Origin: JAISFI01 sp031553775
GTDB lineage: Bacteria; Bacteroidota; Bacteroidia; Bacteroidales; Azobacteroidaceae
DNA length: 46,247 bases
Assembly (NCBI GenBank): GCA_031553775.1
Contig: JAVBLA010000035.1
Location: 1 to 46,247, forward strand
Direction: 5' to 3'
The notes under the pieces are model-generated. The model had not been told where the DNA came from. It saw only the letters and a program-made list of their open reading frames with translations, and made no database searches. The translations under genes were made by a program, and so were the position numbers. Shown here piece by piece: positions 17,623-25,916 of this stretch (positions are counted from its first letter, which is position 1; the number at the start of each line of letters is the position of its first letter).

Positions 17623-18129
17623 TTACTTCACAATATCAAAAATATTCTTCCTCGGCGTTTTTTCCGAAATTTCATAAGCATCCGGATAGCCGATCGGAAT
17701 AATAGCAATAGGTTCGATATATTCCGGCAGGTTGAAATGTTTTTTGCATAATTCTGCGTCGAAATTACAAACCCAGCAGGTACCCAAGCCCTGTTCTGCT
17801 GCAGCTAAGCAGATATGTTCGATAGCAATCGACAAATCTACATCCGCATGGTCTTTCCCGTCGGATTTCCTCTTCCACGATTGTTGATGGTCTGCACAGG
17901 CAAGGATATACACCGGAGCCGATTTGAACCAGTCGCGGTTGTAACATTGTTGAATCTTTTCTTTATTTTCCTGTTCCCTGATCAGGATAAAACGCCAGGG
18001 TTGCATGTTACAGGCAGAAGGTGCGAGACGGGCAGTCTCCAGTACATAATCCAATTTAGCCGGTTCGATTTCCTGTGTAGTATATTTTCTTACAGAACGG
18101 CGGGCAGAAACAATTTCGAGGAATGTCAT
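17623..18129 (-). CDS. Nitroreductase-family flavoprotein
   Basis: The 168-residue protein belongs to the small FMN-binding nitroreductase group. It begins with 'ARRSVRKYTTQEIE' (the FMN-phosphate-binding RRS-R motif), then APSACNMQPWRFILI, and ends with GLGTCWVCNFDAE and 'IAIIPIGYPD'. These enzymes use NAD(P)H to reduce nitro groups, quinones or flavins, but the real substrate cannot be told. Its ATG overlaps the stop codon of the glycosyltransferase gene by four bases, so the two are translationally coupled. No ordinary shared pathway is evident. Confidence 0.88.
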   Translation of the reverse strand: MTFLEIVSARRSVRKYTTQEIEPAKLDYVLETARLAPSACNMQPWRFILIREQENKEKIQQCYNRDWFKSAPVYILACADHQQSWKRKSDGKDHADVDLSIAIEHICLAAAEQGLGTCWVCNFDAELCKKHFNLPEYIEPIAIIPIGYPDAYEISEKTPRKNIFDIVK

Positions 18130-19073
18130 ATCTTTTCTTCTATAAAATATTTATTACGTTCACTGGCATTCCGGGAAATAATTTCACCCAAAAAGCCTGA
18201 AAGAAAAAGTTGGCAACCAATGATCATGGTAGTCAGCGCGATATAGAAATAGGGGCTACTGGTGACCAGCGGAGCCGGTGTTCCCTGCGAAAGGGAAACG
18301 ATCTTATGTGCTCCGACAATAATCACGGAAATCAATCCCAAAAGGAACATAAGGCTTCCCAGCAGTCCGAAAAAGTGCATTGGCTTTTTCCCGAATTTAG
18401 ACAGAAACCATAAAGTCAGTAAATCGAGATAACCATTCACAAAACGGTCCAGTCCGAATTTGGTTTTTCCGTATTTCCTGGCCCGGTGTTGTACCTCTTT
18501 TTCTCCGATTTTATTGAATCCTGCTATTTTTACCAAATAAGGAATGTGCCGGTGCATGTCGTTGTACACTTCAATACTTTTGACCACTTCTTTCCGGTAA
18601 GCTTTCAGTCCGCAGTTGAAATCGTGCAACTTAATTCCTGTAATCTTGCGGGCAGTTGCGTTGAATAGCTTAGTGGGTATGGTTTTACTCAGGGGATCAT
18701 AACGTTTCTTTTTCCAGCCGGAAACGAGATCGTATTTTTCTTCAGTAATCATCCGGTACAGTTCGGGGATTTCATCGGGACTGTCCTGTAAATCTGCATC
18801 CATGGTGATGACTACCTTTCCCGAGGCCATTTCGAATCCGCAATGTAAAGCTGGTGATTTGCCGTAGTTCCGACGGAACCGGATACCTTTTACTTCCGGA
18901 TGTTTTTCCTGCAGTGATCTGACCATTTCCCAGGAATGATCGGTACTTCCGTCGTCTACAAATATAACTTCATACGAGAAGTGGTTTTCACGCATAACCC
19001 TGTCTATCCATTCACAGAGTTCAGACAAAGATTCTTCCTCATTATATAGGGGAATAACAACTGATATATCCAT
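18126..19073 (-). CDS. Family 2 glycosyltransferase (polyprenyl-phosphate type)
   Basis: The 315-residue protein has a GT-A domain with 'SVVIPLYNEEESL', DDGSTDHS, the metal-binding 'MDADLQDSPDEIP' and a catalytic region near GLKAYRKEV. Two membrane helices follow in the last 80 residues. This is the layout of GtrB/ArnC-type enzymes, which move a sugar from a nucleotide carrier onto undecaprenyl or dolichyl phosphate at the inner membrane. The sugar is not readable from the sequence. The nitroreductase gene overlaps its end. A minus-strand -7 element lies at 19094-19101. Confidence 0.9.
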   Translation of the reverse strand: MDISVVIPLYNEEESLSELCEWIDRVMRENHFSYEVIFVDDGSTDHSWEMVRSLQEKHPEVKGIRFRRNYGKSPALHCGFEMASGKVVITMDADLQDSPDEIPELYRMITEEKYDLVSGWKKKRYDPLSKTIPTKLFNATARKITGIKLHDFNCGLKAYRKEVVKSIEVYNDMHRHIPYLVKIAGFNKIGEKEVQHRARKYGKTKFGLDRFVNGYLDLLTLWFLSKFGKKPMHFFGLLGSLMFLLGLISVIIVGAHKIVSLSQGTPAPLVTSSPYFYIALTTMIIGCQLFLSGFLGEIISRNASERNKYFIEEKI

Positions 19074-19093
19074 GTTTTTTCCGGTTGATAGTG

Positions 19094-19101
19094 CAAAAGT
19101 A
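19094..19101 (-). promoter_or_regulatory. -7 element for the glycosyltransferase gene
   Basis: On the minus strand this reads TACTTTTG, a perfect TAnnTTTG. It lies about 20 bases upstream of the start codon at 19073. No good TTG is present at the -33 spacing. It forms a divergent pair with 19145-19152. Confidence 0.5.
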
Positions 19102-19144
19102 CAATTTATCTCTAATAAATGTTATAAATACCGGGAAAATCATG

Positions 19145-19152
19145 TACTTTTG
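19145..19152 (+). promoter_or_regulatory. -7 element for the MFS-asparaginase operon
   Basis: TACTTTTG matches the consensus exactly, 18 bases upstream of the MFS start codon. The -33 region is only weakly matched. It is divergent from the glycosyltransferase promoter 43 bases away. Confidence 0.5.
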
Positions 19153-19170
19153 GCCTCAAAATAAAAACCA

Positions 19171-20571
19171 ATGGAAAAAATAAAATCATCGTTGAGAGAT
19201 TCGCGCGGATTGCGCTGGGGAGTACTGGTTCTCATATCATTTACTATGCTATGCGCTTATTACCTGACGGATGCCATGGCTCCATTATCCGAACGTTTGG
19301 AGGCGACATTAAATTGGGATGCCGGCGATTATGGATTGTACACCAGCGGTTACGGATGGTTTAATGTTTTTCTGCTGATGCTGATCTTTGCAGGAATGTT
19401 CCTTGATAAAGTAGGAGTCAGGATTGCCGGGGTCACTTCCATCTTTATTATGCTGGCGGGTGCAACTATTAAATATTGGGCGGTTAGAGGAAATGTGGGT
19501 GACGATATTTTGGATTTGAATGTTTTCGGTTGGGAGTTATTCGCTGCCAAAAGAAGTGCTGTATATGCAGGGCTAGGTTTTGCTATATTCGGAATAGGTG
19601 TGGAATTATTCGGTATAACTGCCAATAAAGCAGTTATTCGCTGGTTCCGGGGAAAGGAAATGGCATTGGCCATTGGCTTGAATACATCTACCGGAAGGAT
19701 CGGGACGGCTTTGGCCATGTTTACGCCGATACCCTTGGTTAATTTGACAAAGAATGTAGGCGCTCCTATTTTATTGTCCATGCTTTTATTATGTATTGCC
19801 CTGGTCACTTTTATTTTCTTTACTATATTCGACCGGAAATTAGATAAAGAAGAAGCTTTAAATAATCAACAGAAAGAAGAAGATTTTCAGATCAGCGATT
19901 TGTTGAAAATAGTAAAGGTGAAGGCATTCTGGTATATCACTATTCTTTGTTTGCTGTTTTATGCCGCGGTCTTCCCATTTATCAAGTTTGCCACGAACCT
20001 CATCATCCAGAAATTTGATGTTTCCGATGAATTTGCCGGATTTATCCCGGCTTTATTGCCGATGGGTGCTTTATTCCTGACCCCGGTATTCGGAAGTATA
20101 TATGATAAGAAAGGAAAAGGTGCCACGATTATGTTTATAGGTTCTGTATTACTTCTTTGCGTGCATTTATTATTTTCCATACCATCGTTGAATAACCTGG
20201 CAGTGGCTATCGGACTGGTTGTGTTGCTGGGAATTGCATTTTCTATGGTACCTTCGGCGATGTGGCCTTCAGTCGCTAAAATTATTCCGGAAAAACGTCT
20301 GGGCACTGCTTATTCGGTGACTTTTTGGGTGCAAAACTGGGGCATTATGTTAGTACCGATGCTGATAGGCTATGTTTTGAAAGATTATTGTGTAATAGGA
20401 GTTAAAGAAAAAATAATCGATGGTGTTTCTGTAGAAGTAACTCAATACGATTATACCATACCCATGCTGATTTTCGCCTGTTTCGGACTGTTATCCATTT
20501 TCTTTGCGTGGCTACTTAAAAAAGAGGATGCGAAAAAAGGTTACGGATTAGAAAATGCCAACGTGGAATAA
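19171..20571 (+). CDS. Major facilitator superfamily transporter
   Basis: The 466-residue inner membrane protein has the 12-helix MFS pattern and a central basic loop around residue 215-235. The family's loop 2-3 motif appears in a relaxed form near FAGMFLDKVGVR (residues 74-85), and a second copy lies at FGSIYDKKGKGA. Substrate cannot be read from the sequence. The asparaginase gene starts 12 bases downstream on the same strand, so the two are very likely one operon. Transport of an amino acid, peptide or related acid is therefore an inference from context only. Confidence 0.85.
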   Translation: MEKIKSSLRDSRGLRWGVLVLISFTMLCAYYLTDAMAPLSERLEATLNWDAGDYGLYTSGYGWFNVFLLMLIFAGMFLDKVGVRIAGVTSIFIMLAGATIKYWAVRGNVGDDILDLNVFGWELFAAKRSAVYAGLGFAIFGIGVELFGITANKAVIRWFRGKEMALAIGLNTSTGRIGTALAMFTPIPLVNLTKNVGAPILLSMLLLCIALVTFIFFTIFDRKLDKEEALNNQQKEEDFQISDLLKIVKVKAFWYITILCLLFYAAVFPFIKFATNLIIQKFDVSDEFAGFIPALLPMGALFLTPVFGSIYDKKGKGATIMFIGSVLLLCVHLLFSIPSLNNLAVAIGLVVLLGIAFSMVPSAMWPSVAKIIPEKRLGTAYSVTFWVQNWGIMLVPMLIGYVLKDYCVIGVKEKIIDGVSVEVTQYDYTIPMLIFACFGLLSIFFAWLLKKEDAKKGYGLENANVE

Positions 20572-20583
20572 AAAATACTGAAT

Positions 20584-21621
20584 ATGCTGGATCATCGCGC
20601 ATCGGTTTTATTGATCTATACCGGAGGTACCATCGGCATGATGGAAAATCCCGAAACCGGTATGCTGGAACCTTTTGATTTCAGCCACATGAAAGAACAT
20701 GTACCGGAACTCAAACGTTTCAGGTTTCAAATAGATACCATTCAGTTCGATCCGCCGATCGATTCCTCTGATATGGAGCAGGGCGGCTGGCGTAAATTGG
20801 TGCAGATCATTGAAGAAAACTACGAGCAATATGATGGGTTTGTAATTTTGCACGGAACGGATACCATGGCATATACTGCTTCTGCATTAAGCTTTATGCT
20901 GGAAAATTTAAGGAAGCCGGTAATTCTTACAGGTTCCCAGCTGCCTATCGGAAAGCTGCGTACGGATGGAAAGGAAAACCTGATCACAGCCCTGGAAATA
21001 GCTGTTGATAAAGATGAAAAAGGACGGGCGATTGTTCCTGAAGTCTGCATTTATTTCCAGAATCATCTGATGCGAGGCAACCGGACTACCAAGATCCATG
21101 CGGAGAATTTCAAAGCTTTTCATACATTCAATTATCCTCTGTTGGCTGAGGCCGGCATGCATATCAAATACGAGCACCACCTGATTTTGCGTCCTGCCGG
21201 AAAACCTTTGCGGGCACATTACCTGCTTGATCCGCATGTGGTTGTATTAACTCTCTTTCCGGGGATTTCCCCTGAAATTGTGAAAACAGTATTGAATATT
21301 CCGGGACTTCGGGGTGTGGTAATGAAGACCTTCGGAACAGGAAATTCTCCCAACCACCCCTGGCTGTTGGAGATATTGAAAGATGCGATCGACCGGGGAA
21401 TCGTGATCGTAAATATTACCCAGTGTGCTTCCGGTACCGTGGAAATGGAACGTTATCCTTCCGGCAGGCATTTATTGGATGCCGGGGTTATTTCCGGTAG
21501 GGATATGACAACAGAAGCGGCTGTAACTAAATTAATGTTCCTTTTGGGACATGGAATGGAAGTGAAGCAGGTTAAGGCTTATATGGCTTGTTCGCTGATC
21601 GGGGAGTTAACGATCGCATAA
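20584..21621 (+). CDS. ansA: Type I (cytoplasmic) L-asparaginase
   Basis: The 345-residue enzyme hydrolyses L-asparagine to aspartate and ammonia. The first catalytic threonine lies in YTGGTIGM (residues 12-19), the second triad in ILHGTDTMAYTASALS, and GSQLPIG follows. No signal peptide is visible, which fits the low-affinity cytoplasmic AnsA form of about 340 residues. It is co-directional with the MFS gene, only 12 bases apart. Asparagine use as a carbon or nitrogen source is the likely role. Some members are promiscuous for other amides. Confidence 0.95.
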   Translation: MLDHRASVLLIYTGGTIGMMENPETGMLEPFDFSHMKEHVPELKRFRFQIDTIQFDPPIDSSDMEQGGWRKLVQIIEENYEQYDGFVILHGTDTMAYTASALSFMLENLRKPVILTGSQLPIGKLRTDGKENLITALEIAVDKDEKGRAIVPEVCIYFQNHLMRGNRTTKIHAENFKAFHTFNYPLLAEAGMHIKYEHHLILRPAGKPLRAHYLLDPHVVVLTLFPGISPEIVKTVLNIPGLRGVVMKTFGTGNSPNHPWLLEILKDAIDRGIVIVNITQCASGTVEMERYPSGRHLLDAGVISGRDMTTEAAVTKLMFLLGHGMEVKQVKAYMACSLIGELTIA

Positions 21622-21632
21622 TACACACGATA

Positions 21633-21965
21633 TCATACAGTCAGAAAACCATGTCCGGTAAGTTGTTGTAAAAAGAGTACCACCCGGTCTTCATAGTTTT
21701 TTTCTTTTTCTTTGGTGCCGGAGAGTTCCTGCAGAATTTCGCGGACATTTCTCTTTCCATCGATGACCTGCCATACCTGGCTGCCGTTTTCATCCAGTGA
21801 AATGCGTACTTCATTTTTTTTACCAAACAGGAAAAATCTGGCCATCCATTCTTTGCTGAAACGGGGAGTGACGAGTGTTGCGAGTCCGTTTTCGTACACT
21901 GTTTTGATCCGGAGAGATGGAACCGGTATCATGTCTAAGAAGTTCTGTTCCTGTTTTTTGGACAT
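21633..21965 (-). CDS. PqqD-family peptide-chaperone-like protein
   Basis: The 110-residue protein matches the PqqD winged-helix family. It has a basic-aromatic N-terminus, 'ISLDENGSQVWQVIDGKRNV' in the middle, and a closing helix and GHGFLTV strand. PqqD domains bind precursor peptides and hand them to radical-SAM enzymes during peptide modification. No radical-SAM gene, precursor peptide or transporter lies nearby, so its partner is elsewhere or it has a different role in this phylum. It is convergent with the asparaginase gene. Confidence 0.8.
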   Translation of the reverse strand: MSKKQEQNFLDMIPVPSLRIKTVYENGLATLVTPRFSKEWMARFFLFGKKNEVRISLDENGSQVWQVIDGKRNVREILQELSGTKEKEKNYEDRVVLFLQQLTGHGFLTV

Positions 21966-21986
21966 AGTATAAACTAAAGATAATAA

Positions 21987-22031
21987 GAGCTGCCTGAGAA
22001 AAATATTTCAGGCAGCTCTGTCATTTTTTTT
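21987..22031. terminator. Strong hairpin after the OPT transporter gene
   Basis: GAGCTGCCTGA (21987-21997) pairs perfectly with TCAGGCAGCTC (22008-22018), an 11-bp stem with a 10-base loop. On the plus strand a run of eight Ts starts six bases later (22024-22031) and reaches into the OPT stop codon. On the minus strand the tail is a weaker T-rich TTATTATCTTT. It may work for both directions: ending the OPT transcript and stopping plus-strand read-through from ansA. Confidence 0.75.
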
Positions 22032-24063
22032 ACTTCGCTTTATTTGCCTTTTGTAAAGGAATACGTATCATAAAATAAGCCACGGCCACCAATACAGCCA
22101 AACCGATAATATAACACGGATATTCGATACCCAATGTGTCTTTGAAGAAGATGTTGAAGATGGCAAAAATAGCAATCAATAATCCCATCAACGCTTCTCC
22201 GGCAATCAGTCCGGATGCCAGCAGTACACTTGTGTTTTCTACTCCGGCTTGTTGAGTCTCGCTATATTTTTTACGTTTAGCGGCCATATCCAGGATGCCT
22301 TTGATCAAACCACCCACAAAAATGGCGAATACGGTTTCGAACGGGAGGTACATACCGACAAAAATCAACATCGGACTTTTTACCTGCATCAGAATAAATG
22401 CCAGTCCCATAACCATACCGGCAATGATCAATGCCCACGACATTTCTCCACCGACGATACCCTGCGATAAAGCGGCCATCAATCCGGCCTGTGGAGCCGA
22501 AAGCTCTTTGCTTCCGAAACCTCCTTCATAGCCTTTGGCTAATCCCAGGTTGATATCTCCCTGGTTCAGGACGATCAATACGCCAAACATCACAAAAGCA
22601 CAGATACCTGCTCCAATCAAATCTCCTACCTGCATTTTCCAGGGAGTACCGCCCAGGATATGCCCGGCTTTGAGGTCCTGGAACATTTCTCCGGCAACGG
22701 CGGCAGCCACGCAAACAATTGCTGCTACCCCTAATACGGCAGCGACACCACCGTGGTGAGTGCTGTCAACGCCTAAAGCAACCAGGATCAGGGCAGTCAC
22801 CACCAGAGCGGTAAGAGTCAGTCCGCTGATCGGATTGTTACTCGATCCGATAATCCCTACCAGGTAACCGGACACGGCAGAGAAGAAAAAGGCCAGTACG
22901 ATAATGATGATCGCAGCTGCCAGGGCAATCAGGAATCCGGTCTTGAAAACCAATAAAGTAATCAGGAAGGAAATGACACCTGCAGCACAAATGCCGATTA
23001 GTATCCAGCTGGATTTCAGATCTTTGTCTGTTCGTTCCATTTCCGTATTAGATCCGGAAGCAGCTTTTTTAACATCGTTTACCGAGCGTTTCAGTCCGGT
23101 AAACAGGCTGTCGCGCATCTTATAAAGTGTGAAGCAGGCTGCAACGAGCATTCCACCGATGGCTACGATACGTACCACCTGTTTCCAAATTACTGTGGCA
23201 GCGCTCAGCCAGGCTTCAGTAGATTCTGTAGAGACAGAATTGATATCGACACCAGGACCTGCAATGTTTTGTACGAATCCGGGGCCTGCCATTACTAAGA
23301 ACATGGGAACCATCAATCCCCAGGCAAGTACCGATCCGGCAAAGTTCAGTGCGGAAAGACGGGGGCCGATAATGTACCCTACTCCTAAGTAAGCCGGACT
23401 GATGCTGGGGCCTCCCAGAACGAATCCTGCCTGGTTGTTGATGCCTCCGGCAATACTGACGGCGCCAGTTTTTAGGAAAGTGATCCAGCCTGTGGCGAAC
23501 AATTGGAGTTCTCCGGCGATTTTGATCAGGGCACCGGCGATCATTCCTCCGAACAGGAATTTAGATCCGCCGCCTGAGCTTCTTCCCGTTTTGTGGATTT
23601 CAGCTGCGGCCAGGCTTTCGGGAAAAGGAAGTTCTTTGTCTTCCACCATGACCCGGCGAAGCAATGCTACAAATAATACTCCCAGGAAACTCCCTGCTAA
23701 TAAAATCAGAGATGCGGTGAGGTAAGATTCCATGGAACTGAAACTTTCACCACCCCAGATACCTGTGATGTAGAAGGCAGGAAGAGTGAAAATGGCTCCT
23801 GCAGCTACCGATTCGCCAATGGAACCGACGGTCCTGGCTAAGTTTTCTTCCAGGATCGTACCCTTGAAAAATTTCAGGATAGCCATCCCGATTACTGCAG
23901 CCGGATAAGTGGCAGCAATAGTCATACCGGCCTTCAGACCTAAATAGGCGTTAGCCGCCCCTAAAATCACAGAAAGCACCAATCCGATGAGCAGCGCCCT
24001 CAGTGTGAATTCTTTCATTTGTGTTCCGGACGGAACGAACGGAACGAATTTTTTGTCTTCCAT
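22030..24063 (-). CDS. OPT-family oligopeptide transporter
   Basis: The 677-residue integral membrane protein fits the bacterial OPT family. It begins with a cytoplasmic stretch, then 'NAYLGLKAGMTIAATYPAAV' (about residues 43-62), and has many hydrophobic helices with GG(V)AA, GGT and SNNPISG motifs. The length is typical (600-700). OPT proteins are proton-driven importers of small peptides or, in some lineages, metal-siderophore complexes. The true cargo cannot be told here. It lies downstream of fba in the same direction but a 141-bp heptad-repeat element separates them, and no shared operon is evident. Confidence 0.92.
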   Translation of the reverse strand: MEDKKFVPFVPSGTQMKEFTLRALLIGLVLSVILGAANAYLGLKAGMTIAATYPAAVIGMAILKFFKGTILEENLARTVGSIGESVAAGAIFTLPAFYITGIWGGESFSSMESYLTASLILLAGSFLGVLFVALLRRVMVEDKELPFPESLAAAEIHKTGRSSGGGSKFLFGGMIAGALIKIAGELQLFATGWITFLKTGAVSIAGGINNQAGFVLGGPSISPAYLGVGYIIGPRLSALNFAGSVLAWGLMVPMFLVMAGPGFVQNIAGPGVDINSVSTESTEAWLSAATVIWKQVVRIVAIGGMLVAACFTLYKMRDSLFTGLKRSVNDVKKAASGSNTEMERTDKDLKSSWILIGICAAGVISFLITLLVFKTGFLIALAAAIIIIVLAFFFSAVSGYLVGIIGSSNNPISGLTLTALVVTALILVALGVDSTHHGGVAAVLGVAAIVCVAAAVAGEMFQDLKAGHILGGTPWKMQVGDLIGAGICAFVMFGVLIVLNQGDINLGLAKGYEGGFGSKELSAPQAGLMAALSQGIVGGEMSWALIIAGMVMGLAFILMQVKSPMLIFVGMYLPFETVFAIFVGGLIKGILDMAAKRKKYSETQQAGVENTSVLLASGLIAGEALMGLLIAIFAIFNIFFKDTLGIEYPCYIIGLAVLVAVAYFMIRIPLQKANKAK

Positions 24064-24080
24064 GATAAAATGTTTAAAAA

Positions 24081-24221
24081 GTTAAGAGTTAAGAATTAAG
24101 AGTTAAGAGTTGTTTTCCGGGGATCCGGAAGAGCAGTTCGATGTTGTAAAAAAATCCTGAACTGTATTTTAAGGGATTCAAATGAACCCCAACTCTTAAT
24201 CCTTAACTCTTAACTCTTAAC
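24081..24221. repeat. Heptad-armed inverted-repeat element A
   Basis: The left arm (24081-24112) is made of 7-bp units GTTAAGA/ATTAAGA and the right arm (24190-24221) is its near-perfect reverse complement. The 77-base core has features shared with element B at 34769-34907 in matching order: a 'cggaagagcagt' segment, an A-run and a 'gggattc...cccc' end. The right arm begins 5 bases after the fba stop codon. It would fold to a long hairpin in either strand's RNA. Confidence 0.75.
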
Positions 24222-24225
24222 TAAA

Positions 24226-25218
24226 TTAAGCTTTTCCGGCAGAACCCAATACGTTTTCCACCTTATGCATATACAGTTTTTTCAGGCTATCGCGAGCCGG
24301 GCCTAAGTATTTTCTCGGGTCGAATTCAGCCGGTTGCAGGGCGAATACTTCGCGAACGGCAGCAGTCATCGCCAAACGTCCGTCGGAGTCGATATTGATC
24401 TTGCAAACAGCAGAAGCGGCGGCTTTCCGTAATTGTTCTTCGGGAATACCGATCGCATCTTTCAATGCACCGCCGTATTGATTGATGATTGCTACCTGGT
24501 CTTGCGGAACAGAAGAAGCTCCGTGCAATACGATGGGGAATCCGGGGATTCTTTTTTCAATTTCTTCCAGGATGTCGAAACGTAACGGTGGAGGAACTAA
24601 AATTCCATTGGCATCGCGGGTACATTGTGCCGGAGTAAATTTATTGGCTCCGTGAGAAGTGCCGATAGAAATAGCCAGAGAATCTACACCTGTTTTGGTA
24701 ACGAAATCTTCTACTTCTTCCGGGCGGGTATAGGTGTGGTGTTCTGCCACTACATCGTCTTCCACACCGGCCAAAACGCCTAATTCACCTTCCACGGTAA
24801 CATCGTGTGCATGGGCATATTCTACTACTTTACGGGTCAAAGCCACATTGTCTTCGTAAGAATGATGAGATCCGTCGATCATTACGGAAGAGAATCCCAT
24901 GTCGATACAGCTTTTGCAGAGTTCGAAAGTATCGCCATGATCCAGGTGCAGTACAATAGGAATATTGTAGCCCAGTTCTTTGGCATACTCAACGGCTCCC
25001 TGAGCCATGTAACGGAGCAAAGTCTGGTTGGCATATTTACGGGCACCGCTGGATACCTGTAAAATAACCGGAGATTTTTTCTCTACGCAAGCCTGAACGA
25101 TTGCCTGCATTTGTTCCATGTTGTTGAAATTGAAAGCGGGGATAGCATATTTTCCCTCGAATGCTTTCCTGAAAATTTCCTTGCTGTTGACAAGGCCTAA
25201 TTCTTTGTAACTAACCAT
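24226..25218 (-). CDS. fba: Class II fructose-1,6-bisphosphate aldolase
   Basis: The 330-residue enzyme splits fructose-1,6-bisphosphate into two triose phosphates in glycolysis and reverses this in gluconeogenesis. The class II zinc-binding signature is seen as HLDHGDTFELC, then IDGSHHSYEDN, 'VEGELGVLAGVEDD' and IVLHGASS, with metal-ligand histidines in the first, second and last. Family length is normal. The end 'GSAGKA' stop lies beside a heptad element. A TACCTTTG -7 box lies on the minus strand at 25263-25270. Confidence 0.95.
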   Translation of the reverse strand: MVSYKELGLVNSKEIFRKAFEGKYAIPAFNFNNMEQMQAIVQACVEKKSPVILQVSSGARKYANQTLLRYMAQGAVEYAKELGYNIPIVLHLDHGDTFELCKSCIDMGFSSVMIDGSHHSYEDNVALTRKVVEYAHAHDVTVEGELGVLAGVEDDVVAEHHTYTRPEEVEDFVTKTGVDSLAISIGTSHGANKFTPAQCTRDANGILVPPPLRFDILEEIEKRIPGFPIVLHGASSVPQDQVAIINQYGGALKDAIGIPEEQLRKAAASAVCKINIDSDGRLAMTAAVREVFALQPAEFDPRKYLGPARDSLKKLYMHKVENVLGSAGKA

Positions 25219-25262
25219 TGTGATTATTTTAGAAATTTAAAATTGAAAAGTAAAATTTCCCG

Positions 25263-25270
25263 CAAAGGTA
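25263..25270 (-). promoter_or_regulatory. -7 element for fba
   Basis: Reads TACCTTTG on the minus strand, a perfect match, 45 bases upstream of the fba start. No good -33 TTG at the usual spacing. Beyond this and the L31 promoter, 25271-25513 shows nothing I can name. Confidence 0.55.
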
Positions 25271-25513
25271 ATAATAATTTAGCAAATTATAAGCAGGAAC
25301 AGCCGGATAAAATCGGAATAATTTTGATACAAACAGAGATTGAATCGGAAGCTTACCGGACGATGGAAAATGTCTGATAGATTTTCGGATTATTGATCCG
25401 CTAACCCTTTTGTATACACTGATCCGGCGTGTTAGAAAAGGAACTTTACAGCTTAATAATAAGAGACTCGCTATTTTTTTTTGCAAATATTTTTTTATTT
25501 CATTGTAAAAGCA

Positions 25514-25521
25514 TAACTTTG
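25514..25521 (+). promoter_or_regulatory. -7 element for rpmE2
   Basis: TAACTTTG matches the consensus and lies 45 bases upstream of the L31 start. The -33 side is T-rich with no clear TTG. Confidence 0.55.
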
Positions 25522-25565
25522 CACTCCAATTTGCAGAAAAAGAAATAATACAAAATAAAACTACA

Positions 25566-25826
25566 ATGAAACAAGGAATTCATCCGGACAGCTATCGCCC
25601 GGTCGTATTTAAAGACATGTCGAACGAAGATGTATTTATCACTCGTTCTACCATTAATGCCAAAGAAACTATCGAGATCGACGGAGTTACTTATCCTTTG
25701 GTGAAAGTGGAAATTTCTAATACTTCTCACCCGTTCTACACTGGAAAACAAAAACTGGTGGATACTGCCGGTCGCGTGGATAAGTTCATGAGCCGCTACG
25801 GAAAACGGATGGAAGCAAGAAAATAA
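25566..25826 (+). CDS. rpmE2: 50S ribosomal protein L31 type B
   Basis: The 86-residue protein starts 'MKQGIHPDSYRPVVFKD' and ends 'GRVDKFMSRYGKRMEARK'. It has the extended loop of the L31B group and lacks the four zinc-binding cysteines of L31A (no Cys at all), so it works without zinc. In organisms with both forms the B form replaces L31A under zinc shortage. In Bacteroidales it is usually the only L31. It stands alone with its own promoter and terminator. Confidence 0.95.
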   Translation: MKQGIHPDSYRPVVFKDMSNEDVFITRSTINAKETIEIDGVTYPLVKVEISNTSHPFYTGKQKLVDTAGRVDKFMSRYGKRMEARK

Positions 25827-25866
25827 GCTGCGTTTTCGCGCTTATTTATAAACCGTATCGAAGAAG

Positions 25867-25911
25867 GCAAAAACTAAGTTCCCTGAGTGGAATGTGGTTT
25901 TTGCTTTTTTT
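25867..25911 (+). terminator. Terminator after rpmE2
   Basis: GCAAAAAC (25867-25874) pairs with GTTTTTGC (25897-25904), with a second short pairing (GTTCC/GGAAT) in the loop, followed by seven Ts. The T-run ends six bases before the LD-carboxypeptidase start at 25917, which is very close for a gene with its own promoter. Confidence 0.8.
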
Positions 25912-25916
25912 ATTAT

